Positions 35,533 to 49,996 of a DNA stretch of 64,000 nt are shown here, piece after piece. The translations under genes were made by a program, and so were the position numbers. A model generated the notes under the pieces. It searched no databases. It saw only the letters and a list, made by a program, of their open reading frames with translations, and had not been told where the DNA came from. Origin of the DNA: Atherinomorus stipes (Eukaryota; Chordata; Actinopteri; Atheriniformes; Atherinidae). Location of the stretch: contig JALJCO010012682.1 in NCBI GenBank assembly GCA_023101725.1, positions 2,232,001 through 2,296,000 on the forward strand, written 5' to 3'. How positions within the stretch are numbered: position 1 is the first letter of the stretch; every line of letters starts with the position of its first letter.

Positions 35533-38500
35533 GTTTCTAAAACCTAAGAAAAAAACAGAAATGTAAAAAAAATATCATCTACACTTGGCCCTGACCCAAG
35601 TATACTTGTACTCAGTCATCTGACCCATGATATCGTTTTGCCGGTTTAAATGCACAAAATCTGTAGAGTTATGAGTTCTTGGTTTATGGTTAGCTGTGGG
35701 GGGAGGGGTTTACATCATCAATAATGTTTGTAAACACAGCAACAAAATGGGTTTCATTTAAAATAAACATGCTGATGCAATGCCAGTATTTCTATGTGGA
35801 AATATGTGATTAAAATGTCACTCTCTGCCTTTACTGATTTGTAGACTTACAGTTTCGCCTCATGTCTTCTACTTAAATGTCACCATGTGGTATTTAGTGC
35901 AGTAATTTATGATATTTCAGATATGGCATGAAGCTTTCTTTTATTAAAAGATTAGGGACTGACAGAGACCATCACTTCTGTTACCAGTTTTGTCCTCCAA
36001 TCTTTTCAGAAAGTCCATCTTTCTATATCTGAGTGGTGACATCTTTGATATGACATGCATTGACATGAAATGTATCCATCAGATGAAAATGTGGAACAAC
36101 CAATGAACATAAAATGTTGGTAATATGTTGATGAAATGTTCCTGATTACGCTGCTATGAACAGCCTGCAGGAACAATCAGTACTATATACATACAGTAGT
36201 AAAGCAAACATGCTTAATTAACCTCAAGGGGACTGTGATGGTCTTACATGACACTAATGTGGTCTGGACTCACATAATACAATATGCATCTGGAGGCATC
36301 TAGTTTAAAGATTCTAAATAATGTAAGCACCACATTATTAATCACGGCTGGGAGCATGCCAAGAAGACAGAGTGCCTGCAACGCATGCATTTTGAAGTAA
36401 TCGTGATGAAACAATTTGTGTGTGTGCGTGTCCATCTGTGTGGGAGTTTTAATCTATGTACTCCTTGTGACTTTCACACACAGCAGTAATGTGTTGTATC
36501 ACATTTTCTCATATGTGAGTCAGTAATGATATTCCCAGTATCCATTCACTGTGGCACATTTACTGTTATTCCCTTTCATCTTTCGGTCTTACAAACTCTT
36601 CAGTGTTTCTTTGCTATACTCAAAAAAGGGTGACCGTGCTATGATCAAACTCTGGAAAAAAAAAACTACCTGTGGCTCATATAATAAAGAACCCCTGGTA
36701 GCCATGCAGACAGATGACAAAATGCAATGAAGGATCGTAAATCACAGCATTAGGAGTGAAGATGTGGATTTGCCTTCCATGTCATGATGTGGGCTGAGGA
36801 GTGAACCAGAAAGATCTGAGGATTAACCTGTTGGTTCACAGCTTTTCTATGGTCAATCCCACATTGATGGACACACTGTCTCACCATACAATGCTTCCTG
36901 CTTGCATTAACATTCAGCCATTATGTTCTCATCTTGTTTAGGCTGTACACAGTCAGTCTGCTTGTATATGTGGAATTGCATCGCCCTTTCAAAGCTCAAG
37001 GGCCATAGCATTATTTAGCTTGGCCTGATGCTGTGATGAATTAGTGAGTTTCTGTGAGTGTGACCTGAATTCCATTATGCTAATTTCAACAGACGGCCCA
37101 TCTGCAAGGAGCATCAGAAAGGTTGTAATTCTGCTCATGTGAGCTATTTTTGTACATTGGAACATAGATATTACCACCTGTGTGCATATTCTTACACAAC
37201 ATTTCACTCAGGAGCTCTGTGGCTGCGACCAAATTAATATTTGGTAATAGGACTTGGCACACTCTGAAATGTAAAAAAAGCCATGCAGGTGGAGCCAAAT
37301 AACCCTCAGGCCCCCTATCATCTTGAGGCTAAAAGCTGATTGAGACTGGTGACTTTGAGGCTTACAGCAAGAGGGAACAAAAAGTTATGCTTCCATTTCA
37401 AATCAGCCTGAGTTTCAGCCCCCGCACAGGTCATGCTTCAGTGGTCTGAGAAATTACAGGATACCACCCCTTCCAATCTCAACAGCACTGGACCAGGATG
37501 TTGTGGGCCCCAGAAACAATTACCCCAAGGGGCACAGAGCAACCTTTTTTATAGCTCATTGAGCATCCACAGTCCGATTTAGCACAGGTAATTACAACAT
37601 CGTTATCTTCTCCTAAATCTTCACCGAAGGTGTTATCACAAAAAAAGCTGCCTTTGGCTCAGTTGTTCACTATTTGGAAATTGATCAAAACAAACATAGC
37701 ATCAGTATGCCAAGCCATCTCTTGGAAGGGCTAATGTTCGTTCTCCAGGTGTCGGTGACCCAGCACAGCCCGCTCACCCAGAACGCATCAGTCACACTAG
37801 CACACATCTGTCGTACCGGTCCGAGCCACTCCATCATAGCACATGGCTGGTTTCTCTCCTTGAATGTCCCACCCCGCTTTGAGAGGACAAACAAATCTTC
37901 TGATTTGCCTCTAATCTGTAGTCTACACTCACCATGGGCTGCCATCAACCTACTACATCAAGGACAAGCACTCCACAGGGGGGCTATCCATTAGCACAGC
38001 ATCCTGCCTCCACCATAGCGTGTTAGGGACAGGGCAGAGGGACACGCTCCAATTAGAGAAGGAAACATAGGGACTTTGCCCCTGACACGTCCCTGCTGCT
38101 CCACAAAGGAAGCGTGAACGTACCTTTCTCATACAGAAGGACAACTTTCCTTCCTGTCATTTCTCCTGCCTCAGGCTGTTGCTACTCATACACCTCATGA
38201 AGCCAAACCATTTCACATCATGCTGTTTCTTTTCATGTGTGGTACTCCCTGGGTGTGCAAGCCTGTAAGCAGGAGCGGCTGGTCAAGCTTATATATGCGT
38301 GTGTTTGTACTGGGAAAATGTGTGTGATCTTGCGTATCTGCGCTTGCTCTTTGTGTCTTGTGTGAAAGTGCTGTCTTTGGGTGGGAGGTCTTTGGCATGC
38401 ATCTCTCGTCCGAGGCTTCCACCAACAGAAATCCATCCCTCTCTATAGAGCAGTATGTTTAGCAACTGGGCTGAGGTACATTGGATCAGCTTCATGCTTC

Positions 38501-41105
38501 ATGCATTTGCATGCTGCATGAACACAATCTGCTGGAGCCCAGTGGGAACTCCATTCAACCATTTGCATTGTGGATTTTTTTTTTTTTTTTTTACATGTCT
38601 ACACAAAGCGAACCAGTTTCTGATCATTGTCCATCTGCTTTTTAATCAGGACTCTGTACATGGAAGGTAGGAAACACAGAAGAAAGCATACCGCAACAAC
38701 ACCATGACATAAATATTTAATCTTTGTTCTATATGAATAAAACACAACCTGATCCCGTTTAAACCACAGGACAGAACACCATTCACTTGTCCCATGTGAA
38801 TCTGTCCATTTCAAAGGAGAGAGAGATGAACACTGAGATATGAATGAGCTTTTCCATTACCTGACACTCAATCCAACTTTACCAATGGCCTTTAAAGTGC
38901 AGGTTTCTGCAAAAACACTGAGAAATCTAATGTGTTTGGTTGATTATGCAGTGTATCTACTATGCATGAAGCAATTACATACCGGAGCCCTCAGGCATGG
39001 ATTGAAATTGAATGGATGAATTCCTACAGTCCAACAATCCCTCCTTTCACTCTGTCTACACGTCCCTTCATTAACCCAGCCAAGCTGCCATTAGTTTGTG
39101 TAAACATTTGTTTAGTGTGTTTGTTTGTCTGTTCGTTCAACCGTCTCTTTTTTTTTTTTTGCCTCTTCTGCAGATGTCAATGTCTTGTGCCACAATCTAT
39201 AGGCATTTCCATCTGAGCTGAGGAGACAGGCTGCGTTAACAGATAAAGGTCAAAGGTAGAAGAAGCAGGCTCTGGGAAAAGGTTTGTGGCGTCAGAAGGC
39301 GAGACATAAAAAAAACCACCGGATCTATAGAGGCTTAGATTGATTGGACTTTAAAGAGAGGGAGGGAAAAATTAAATTGGGGGAAGAGAGGGCGGGAAGT
39401 AAGGAGGAGAGGCTGGATCAGAGTGGATGGAGAGCAGGAGTCAGTGTGATAGAGGCAAGCAAGAGAATGAGATTTTTGCCCTGAGAGCACAACCTTCAAA
39501 AGCTTACGGGGACATGCTTTTACACAATTTTACTCTTAATATAATCCCTATTTCTCAGTGTGTGTGTTTGAGTTTGTGCGCATGCATGTGTGTGAGACAA
39601 AGGGACAGAGTGAGGACAGGGATGAGAGAGATGTAAGAAACAAAAGCATATCCATGCAGAAGAGAATTAATGACTCATCATCCATTTCAGTAGCTCCAGC
39701 ATTAATGATAGCTTTGAAGGTTAAGTTATCCGCTGCATTAGCATGTTTTAAATGAATTTGGGGCAGTGATTGATTCATTTGCAGACTGTTTTCTAGGTTG
39801 TCTCAGTTGTGTTTATGTGTGTGTCTGCCTCCCTTTTTTTTCACCCAGTCTTTAAATCCCATTCTCTTCCTCTAATCCATCTTTCTCACTCTCTTCCTCC
39901 CACTCTCTCTTTGCCCTCTCCTCCCTCCTCCTCCCCTCTTCTTCTCTATCTTGCCTGCTTGATCGCTGCTGCCTGCATGAGGAGGAACTGTATCTTCCAT
40001 GACTCGCTTGGCAGCCACTCGAGATAAACATGTTGTGGTGGACAGACGCCTGAGTCCCGGTCCGGAGGAACAGGATGGGGAGGACAGACTGACGTGGGTG
40101 GGCCCTGCCCCGGTCCCAACGCCAGCACAGACAGCAGCGGGCCGCTCCAGCCACTTGGCCAGATGGTCCAAAGTCGAGCTCTCGTCTCTGTTCATCAGAT
40201 GCACCCGTTCGTTCTGTCTTGCCTCACCATGGCCCCCAGCATCATGTCACAGTGGAACCAGATAGAATTAGCACCTAATTATAGGCTCCTCTCTGTGAAG
40301 AATGGAACTGGTGCTGGTGGAGTGTGGCAGTGTGTGAAGGCTGGATGGTTGGATCACTGTGGGACCTGCAGATCACGCAGAGGACATACAAAATGCACAC
40401 ACAGGTCATGATGTGATTACACACACATATGCATGGGAATGCACATGAGCAAGGGGCTGAACCACCCTTCTTCCTGGTTGGTTTGTTCCACAGTAGGGTC
40501 CCACCCCTCCCTGTGAGGGAGCTGCAACAGAAACCACTTGTGTTCCCTCTCTGATCCAACAGGATTAATTACAAGTACAATGGAGGCTGATGCCTCTGGT
40601 TTTCACGGTCTGCAGGCTCCCTTGTGGTGACTATGGTGTAGTTAATCTTCAAAAGAAGAATGGAGATTTTGTCTTGGTGTATTTGATGGAGATGTAAATG
40701 CAGATGTGAGCTTGACTATGCTGCCATCTTGTGATTTCATCTGGACATGTACAGGATGTAAATTAGAGAACTAAGTGAATATCCTGGACAGTTTTTATCA
40801 ACACAATGCTAAATGTCAACATTCAGTTAAAGGTAAAACAGAAGATTTGTATGAGATTCAGTGTGTGACATTGCTTTTTGTATCTTAGGGTTGTTGGAGC
40901 TTTAAGCCCTTAGAATCTATATACAAGATAAAGATCAGATATTCAGCAAAGAGCTTAAAAGAAAATACTGTATCCTGACAGCTGTTCTTGAAAGAACCAG
41001 GAGTGGTCAGAAAATAGTTGTGTTGAAACTGCCTCTTTAAAAAATAACAAAGTGTCTGCCAGCACTGTGTGAAGTCAAATAAATCCATTCTTTTTCATCT
41101 GGAAA
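35530..41105. other. Intergenic region upstream of the flnc 3' end, no gene recognised
   Basis: Short frames only. It contains a poly-T run at 38576-38592, a T-run near 39150 and a pyrimidine-rich block at 39830-39950. It also contains a local GC-rich island at about 39980-40260 that is open on both strands, described separately under the observations. Confidence 0.5.
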
Positions 41106-41120
41106 GTTAGCAATTAAATC

Positions 41121-41126
41121 TTTATT
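41121..41126 (-). terminator. flnc: Polyadenylation signal AATAAA for flnc
   Basis: AATAAA on the minus strand (TTTATT on the plus), about 465 nt after the stop. Cleavage would fall near 41095-41110. Other signals further downstream cannot be excluded. Confidence 0.6.
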
Positions 41127-41589
41127 AGGTCTGCAAAGACTTAACAAAAAAGGTTAATATAACAAAAAACAGTCAATTTACCATTCATAAACCATACAAA
41201 ACCACATTGCATCACACTGTAATACCGCTGATTACTCAAGCATCTTTAAACATTCTGTATTATTCATCTGTTTATACCAAAAACAGAAAGCACAGGGGAA
41301 ATTTTTATGGACCAGGCAAAATATTTAACCAACATCGCTCATGTTCTTCTAAACCTCATTGTCACTTCTGCATCCCTCTGCATGTGTATTCATAGTTGTG
41401 ATTATAAAAACAAATTTCCTGGAGTTAATACAAAACTTTGGCACAATAGATATGCTGCCATCAGTAAAGCTTTTGCAAACATGAAGTGCCAGAACTAGAG
41501 AAGTTCAACTGATTTGCGCAGATGATGAGAAAAAGTGGTGGGTCAAAGAAGAGAAGGATGATGGTGTTTGTGCAGTTTCTTTTCTCCTT
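41121..41589 (-). other. flnc: flnc 3' untranslated region
   Basis: This runs from the stop codon to the nearest canonical polyadenylation hexamer on the minus strand. It is AT-rich with no competing frame. The length of about 470-490 nt assumes use of that hexamer. Confidence 0.65.
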
Positions 41590-41777
41590 TTAAGGCGCAG
41601 CCACTTTAAAAGGGCTCCCAGGGACGTTATCATCGCCCCATTTGACGATGACGGTATAACTGCCCTTGTCCTTGACGGTGTAGGTGACATTATAGAGCTT
41701 GTTCCCCATGTGCTTGACATACACCTCCTCACAGGGCGTATGGGGTCCATGCACGCCTACCATCAACATGTTGGTAC
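41590..41777 (-). CDS. flnc: flnc exon 46: Ig24 dimerisation repeat and stop
   Basis: Codons 2646-2707 plus [23 protein letters not shown] through [15 protein letters not shown], the C-terminal dimerisation repeat, ending as in other filamins. Confidence 0.97.
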
Positions 41778-44700
41778 CTTGATGGAAAGACAAGCAAGGG
41801 ATTTGGTGACTGTGGTGAACAATGATCTTTATTCAATATAAATGTAAGATATTTATACCTATCATCTCACCTGCTTTGCTACAATCAACAGTAAAATTAT
41901 TCTTCTGTCCGAGCAAAGCTTTGGACAGTCCTGTTCCACGACAAACCACCTTGCTGGCGTCAGATGTCAATTTGGTTGAGGTGGTGGAAGAGGAAGAGCT
42001 GTAGGCCCCACCCACTTTGGAGGTTTTGGTGACAGTTTCAACCAAGACAGAGGAGGTCTCATGGAGGCTGTGTCCCCCTGACAGCCTTGCGCCTGCAGGA
42101 GAGAAAAGCAGCAGGAGAAAAAGAGAAAGAAGTTATCTAAAACTGTCATGGCTTGGACGTTGCATAACCGTCAGTATTGACAATGATGCAAAAAAAAGCA
42201 AGGCTGCTGTTGCTCGGGGGAAGAATTCCCCTCCACAGAAAAATGCAAGAAAATGGCCAAAGCTCAAATAGGAAATGCCACGTTCAAATAAAGTGAACTT
42301 CAAGGACTCTTGGGGATTGTTTTCAATCTTGAAACTGTTTTTTATGTTAAACTGAAAATAGGAAATTTGTGTGGACCATTCAGCGTCAAGAATGCATCAC
42401 AGTAGGAAGAGAGAGGCCGCTTTTATCCAAGATACACAGTGTACATCACAAATGTGGATGGCATAACATTTCTCAAGCTTCCACACTTTTTTTAGAGGAA
42501 CATTTGTTTCATAATCAAGACATTTGTCATCCACAGATCAGATGGGAGACTGACTGTCAAGCAGACCTGTGATTTTGGCTTTGAAAGGGCTGCCCACTAT
42601 GTGCTGTGGTCCGCCGTATTTGATGGTGATGAGATAGTTGCCAGGTGCCATGGGTGTGTAGGTGATCCTGTAGCCCTCAGGACACTCCCGACAGTCCATC
42701 TTCACCTTTGATGGCCCATCGATGTTGACCGATAGAGTACCAGAGCCTGCGTTACAGGTGTTGACCACAAACTCTGAGGGTACACCTGGAAGACAGGACA
42801 ATGCAGATGTGAGTAAAACTGTTTATTTGCCCCACATAAAAGTCTGGTACATGTGGGATATACGTGATATCTACCTGTGGTTCCTCCCTGCAGTCCAGGG
42901 CCATGTGCGGTCACCATACCCGGGTCTCCAATCAACCCCGGATCTCCCACTCGCACATTGAAGGGACTTCCAGGAATGTGGCATCCATTGAACTTGACAT
43001 CTATGGAGTGAACTCCGTTCTCACGTGGAATGAAGCGGATTGCACTTTTGTCTGAAAATATGAGAGGAGATTATTCAACTCTGTGCTCATGCATGATGCT
43101 TCAATATTGAGGAAAAATGAACATGGTGCATACCACTGTCAAGCTCAGAGACATAGCATTCTTCAGATGAGCCAGATGGCGTGTTAACTTTGGCATCAAC
43201 CGCACCTCTGGCCCCATTACGCTGCACCATAAAGGATGCCTCTTGGTTTACCTTCAAGTCTTTCTCCTACAAAAAAAAAAACAATAAGCATGCAGTTAAC
43301 TTATGTGTGTGCATCTGCCTCTACCTGAAGGGACACAACATGTGTGACTCATCAACCCTGGACAAGAATAGTTAGAGTAGTTTGGTGAGAGAGGGAGAAA
43401 AGGTCAGAGTTCACAACGAGGCGTGTAGTGTTTTTTTGCCCCACCAGAGGGTAAGAGGTGCAACCAGACAGAGATAGCGTGACTTTAAAATGCGGCTTTG
43501 CTCGTCATCTGGTTTTTAGTGGTAGAAAAGTGCTCTTAAGTGGCATTTCAGTTAACAAAAAATTCATATTTTTACATTGTTGGCAGCTGTAATAGAGACG
43601 GTAAAATCCAATAAAACAACATCCACTCAGTGATGAGACCAATTTCATGAGCTGCGACAGGTTTCTTTATCCATTTCTCTCTCTGTTCTGTCTTGCTGCC
43701 TCTCAGGCAGAAACACAAACACTTGGACTAGCTGAGCGCCCACATAGCACAGCTTGTGTTGCCCCACATTAGTGAGGGACAGTTAATCCAGCCCTTCATC
43801 ACTGGCCAGCATCACAATATCATAGTCGTATAAACTGCTCCAACACTAGCATTCAATTACACTTCAAGGGCAAAGTGTGATTAGACAGAAATATCTACAA
43901 ACAATCATCCATGTTGTCTGCTTTTCAGCCTTGATATTTTGCATATGTCGATGTTTTATGTGTATGATTGCCACTGAGGTTGAGCAAACAATTGATATGA
44001 CTGTTAACTGTGTGTGTATGTGTGTGTGCGCTCACCTGAAGACTTGTCACAGTGAGCCTACGGGCCTCATCTGACAGTGTAGCAATTGGAACGATGAAGG
44101 GGCTGTCAGGGATGTGCTCGTTGTTGAATTTGATTGACACCTCATAATCACCTGAGGAAGTGGACATGTTATTTATTTACAAGATCAAATGAACTGCAGG
44201 AAGCGAGATGAACTACTAGAAAGCTTAGTAGTTCAGAGGCAACAAAACAAACAGATAAAGCAAACGGTAAAGGAACATTTTGTGCTTGTGGATGGAATAT
44301 GCTTTACCTGGCTCTTTCACTATGTAAGAGACGCCGCAAGACCCATCCTTCCTGTCCTCAAAGGAAATTTCAGCCTTGCTAGGACCCTCGACTGCAATAG
44401 ACAGCCCACCAGCACCTGCCTCTCTGGTCCAGATACTGAATTCAGCTAAAGGAAGTAAAACAAATATTGATTAAAGGAAGAGTCGCCTAAAATACTAGTA
44501 AAAGTTTTATAGGACAAAGAGAAAAGTGGATTCTTTTCCAGTCAACATCAGGGTAAACTTACAAGGTGCTCCAGCCACGCCTCTTTCCAGGCCAGGACCT
44601 CCTGCACGGACCTTGTGTGCTCCACCTTCACCCATGGGTCCCACAGTAAACTGGAAGGGACTGCCAGGAACATGCTGGCCTCTGTATTTGACATTGACAT

Positions 44701-47700
44701 TGTGGGGTCCAATTTCCTGGGGGATGAAGCGCACACTGTACGTGCTACTGCCTCCGTCCACAATGTCAGCATCCACTGTTTTCCCACTGGGGCTGGTCAC
44801 TTGAGCTGTCATGGCCTGGGAACCACTCTCAACTAGTAAGCCAGAGAAAACAAGCAAGTTAGATGGAATCTCGATATTCGCATGGGATACTGTATGTTCT
44901 TGGTCCTACAGTAGGACTCACCCTCCGGCCTGGCAGTGATGCCAGCAAAGCTGCTGAGGCTCTCTCTGCCCAAAAAGTCTCCAAAAACATCTCTAAAAGG
45001 GCTTCCTCCTCCTCCTCCTCCCACCTGGGTGCTCTCCTCCACTCGAACCTCTCTCTTGGTTTCTCCACCGCGGGTTTTACTGATCTCTGTGCGCTCAGTG
45101 CGAGTGTAAGTGTGGCTGCTGCGGGTGAATGTCCTGGTCAGTCTCTCCTGAGCTGAAACCATCTGGAACCAGTTTCCTACAGCAAGGAAAACACTGTGAG
45201 AATACAAATATATGTGCACAGCAGCTTAATTCATTTTAAAATGGTTGACCGCTGCCCTCTAACCATTTCTGACTGGCTCCTGTGCTCACCTGGGATCTTG
45301 AGGTTAAGACCACATGTGCTTCCCACTGAGGCAATGGAAGATGCCTGTCTCTTCCTAGTAATACTCTCCTTGATCCTTCCTTCTCCTGTCACCTTGACTG
45401 TGAAAGGGCTTCCTGGAGAGAACACACGCAAAATAAAGATTTAACTTATTTTAGGACATATATATTTAAGGCATTTCTAAATTTCCAGAGTAAAAAATTC
45501 AAACCTGGGATGTGCTTTTCGGCAAACTTGATGTTAACAGTGTAACTTCCAGGTTCTGTTGGGCAGTATGTCACTCTGCACGTCCCATCCTCCACATCTT
45601 CACAGTTGATATCCACTTTGCTTGGACCCTCAATTGACAATGCTAAACCTCCATAACCTAAATAAAAAGATCTGGCTTAGTTTTCTAGCTTTATCCATCT
45701 ATTTGGATGCAGGACAAGAAGGGGGCAAAAGCAACACAAAAGGTTTCAAAAGCTCACCTGCATTCCTTGTATCCACAAAGAATTCTGCCATTTCAAAGGT
45801 ATGTGCCTCAACCAAGCCTTTACCGAAAGCCTTCACTCTGCTGGCCTCGCCAATCTCTGACTGGCCAACCATGATTTTAAAAGGGCTGTTGGCCACGTGC
45901 ATGCCATTCTTCCTCACACTCACTTCGTGCTCGCCAACCTCCTTAGGGGTGAAAGAGATGCCTGGAAATGTAAAAGGAGCAGGGAAGAAAAACAATCAGG
46001 ACAGGGAACCAGGAAAAGGAATGATATATCCACAAAACATGGCTTATCGCGGTTCTATTAGTCTTGTTATTTTGTGTTTCTGGCAAAGAAATATCTCACC
46101 AAGGTGTCTGTTGGGCAGCCTCTTGAGCAGGCAGGGCTCTTCGTTGCCTGATGGAGCTCTGATACTGGCAGTCAAGGAGCTCAGATCAGTCTCTGCAATC
46201 TTCAGGGACACATCGGCTGCTGTGCCGACATTCAGCTGGGATGTTCGGGTTATGGAGTCATCCCCTGACATAAAAAAGGCAATTTAGATGTTTGTCTACT
46301 GTAAAACTGATTTACCACAAATATTCTATCTAAATTCATGGCAAAACGAAAAAAGGGAAGATGTCTGCAGGACACATGATGTATTTCCTCACCAGTGATC
46401 TTGGCAGTAAAGGGGCTGCCAGGAATGTGCTTGTTGTCAAATTTGACGATGATGTTGTAATCTCCAGGGGCTGTGGGCAGGTAGGACACAGTGCAGGTGC
46501 CGTCTTTGTTGTCTTTACAGGTGATCTCAGCTTTAGACGGACCCTCCACTGCAAGGGACAGCCCACCTGGGGGAAAGAAAAAGAGAGAGCTCATTTTCTG
46601 TACTCCAGCTGCCTGGTGATGAAACCTGTTTTATGAAGGCAAATTACTTCCAAAAAAACACAGGCAAACATGTTGTTTTACCTTCTCCTGCGTTCTTTGT
46701 GACCACTGTAAAAGTGGCAGCTTTGTTGACCATGCCATAGCTCAGACCTGGACCAAAGGCAGTCACCACTCCACTGTTCACAGCATCCACATAAAACTGC
46801 AGTGGGCTTCCTGAAGAACATATTTATTTCATTTAGCTTTGGCCGATTTTCCATGCGGGAAAGGGGAGGAGTAAATAGGGCACAATTCTCACTCTGTTAA
46901 CATGATACATTGCTGACCTGGAATGTGATTTCCGTCATATTTGATGTCCATTTCATGGAGTCCTCTCTCTGTGGGCTGGTACTTGATAGTGATGGTGCCA
47001 TCCTTATTGTCAGTGATGTGCGGGCAAGCAGTCTTGCCAGATGGCATCCGCACCTCACCTGGAGAGGATTAAAACATCTGAAAATCAGTGACCTAAAAGA
47101 AAAGGAGATGTTTTTCAAGTGTGTGTGCGTGTGTGCTGGCATAGTCTCACCTGTAATTTCTCCTTGCTGTGGTGTGAAAGGGACCAGGAAGTTAACCGGA
47201 CGGAAGAGAGGATCCACAGTATCACGTGGAACCACTGGCTCATTTGTGGCCTGTCAATAAAGAAAAGGGAAATTATTGGTTTTATGAGTCAAAATGTCAG
47301 AGCAAAAGAATGCCTCACACACAACTGCTGTAATTATCCAATACTCATTTACTCACCACCACATGGAAGGGGCTCTTTGGGATGTTCTGCCCCCCAAAGC
47401 GGATAGTAATAACATATTTTCCAGGTTCAGGGGCAGTGTAGTAAATATCAAAGGTCCCATCGTGATTCTCCACCACATCCATGTCCAGCTCCATCCCCTG
47501 TGGGGTCAGTACCTTACAGGTCACCTTGCCTTTCCCAGCAGCCTTAGCATCCACAGTGATGACTGTATCCTCAGAGGTCTGCAGCTTCTGGAGATTTGCT
47601 GTAAATGAGAGAGATGAACGGAGAGTAAGAAGTGCTGCAAAATTATGTACAGATTCTTGTAAGATTTTGCGATGAAGTACAAATTAGAAATGAAAAAATA

Positions 47701-49965
47701 AAGTCTCGGCTACTCACACACGCCATGTCCTCCAATTGAAACTGCAAATTCAAAGAGGATGTGTATGTATAAAAATGGCTGTTCTAATTGTGACAATTCT
47801 TTAATTTATCAGATTTATTAGAGCCACACTGTAGCTTTCTACCTGTGAGGCGACACTTGCTGGCATCTCCTGTTGGCAAGGACTGGATGCGGTATGGCGA
47901 GTAGGGAATCTCATCTCCTCCATATTTGATGGTGATGGTGTAGGGGCCTGTAGAGTCAGGTACATAAGACACAGTGTAGGTCCCATCCCTGTTGTCTTGG
48001 ATGGTCGCATTCTTTGGTTTGCCTTCTGGGTCCTGCAACAGAAATATTAAGCTTACTCAAAGGACTGGCTTCTAGCTGAGATCACTGCTTTACAAATGGT
48101 AGCTGAACCCACCAGAATCTGCACAGTGAGCAGTCCCTCTCCAGCATCACGGGCATCAATGGTGAACTCGACAGGCAGGCTTGCAGACACTCCTTTGGTG
48201 TCTAGACCAGGGCCACTGGCGCGAACCTTACTGGCGTCATGCCCAGGCTGAGACATTACCTTGAAAGGACTGTTGAAAGGGGAGGAAACAGAGAGGGGTG
48301 ATTAAAAAATTTTAAAAGTCTGAGAAAAGACAAAATAAGAACAGAAAATATGCTTAAATGCATTTTTTTCTGAGTTTTGAATAATACACATCTAAACATG
48401 CTGCCTCACTGAGTGTTCTTTAAAACTCCTTAATCTCACACTGTACCTGTGTGGGACTTCCTGATCAGCATATTTGACTGCTACAGTGTAGGGACCATCC
48501 TGTGCTGGGGTGTAGTGAACTGTGTGGGTGCCATCACCATTGTTCTTTACACCAACAGGCTCCACAGTACCTGTAAATAATGACATGCCACATGTTTGCT
48601 TTTTCTCCTCAATCAGCATGGGAAAGGTTTATTCATTTAAATCTTCACACGGTATTCACTCACCTGTTGGACCATAGAGTTTGACATCCAGAGGGGCCTG
48701 TCCGGCCTGAGTAGAGTCTACCGTGAAAGTCTGGGGAACATGGGCTCTCACCCCAGTGCCCAGACCTGGACCAGAGCACTTCACCTTGCTTGGGTCCACT
48801 GGATCCTTCACAGGCACACGGAATGGACTGCCAGGGATTGGTTGACCCCCATAAGTAATATTTACATCGTAGTCTCCAGGAGTGAAGGGGACATATTCCA
48901 CACTACAGCTGCCATCTTTGTTGTCCTTGCAGGATATTTTGGCCTCAGAGGCTCCCTCAATGGTCAGACCCAGACCTCCTGTGCCAGCACCCCTGAAAGA
49001 GAAGTCAACATTTAGCATTTTTCCCCTCCTCTCTCTTCCTTTGTTTTCTAAAAACCAGAAGCCTAACAGCTAGAAAATATGCAAATATTTGAGTTAAAGC
49101 CCCTGTAAATTGCTCATCTATGTGGTACCTGGTCTCCACGGTGAAACAGTTAGACTTATTGGTTACTCCTCCCTCCAGACCTGGCCCATAGGCACGGACC
49201 CGAGTGGGATCACATCCTTCAATCACAGACACTCTGAAGGGGCTCTTTGGGACAGCCGCATCATCATACAGCACTTCAATCAGATGCATTCCTGCAAACA
49301 AGCAGATTCATTGGTTCATTGTTCACTGATGCTGCACCTCTTTGTCTGAGTATTCTCAAAGCAAGCAAATATTTTCTGGTACTGCCTCTTGCTTTTAATT
49401 ATGAGCCAGACAAATTCCCTTTTAGGGAGATAAACATCTGTTTATTTATAAAAGACACTGTCTAGAGTGCAGACACTCTGGTGAACATACAAGACGTTAC
49501 ATCTGCTCCCAATTCATTATTCTGTTACAACATTTTTCTGACAGAGCGCTCTCAGTAGCCCTATAAGCCAGATTTCCAGCCACACTGCTATGATATTAGA
49601 GCATGTCTGGTGGTGGAGAAGTGCACTGTGATCTCTTTGCTTTGTGTTATAGGTCTCTATTAATATCCCCTGTCATTCCCTTGCTGTATTGCCACATGCA
49701 GGCAGCCTTCAGCACACATACCTGCCTGGTTAAGAGCTTCTGTTCTAGAGCACACTATTTATAAAGCAGAGCCCGTCTGCCTCTCTGCCTCCCTGCTCCC
49801 TGCCCCTCACATCATTGCTCGACTGCATCATTCTGTATTTATACCCCTCTCTCACTCGCTTTCTTTTCCCGCTCTCTTGCTTTATTCCCAAATGGCGCCC
49901 AGCACAAGCACCTGTTAGTGATTTTTCTGTCTGTCTCTAGGCTCTCCTTTTTTAGACTCCTTGCT

Positions 49966-49996
<31 letters not shown>

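Noticed and set aside
45622..46287. 221-codon open frame on the plus strand
   Set aside because: It lies antisense across flnc exons 34 and 35 and the introns between, and has no family resemblance. It is a shadow of the real coding strand.
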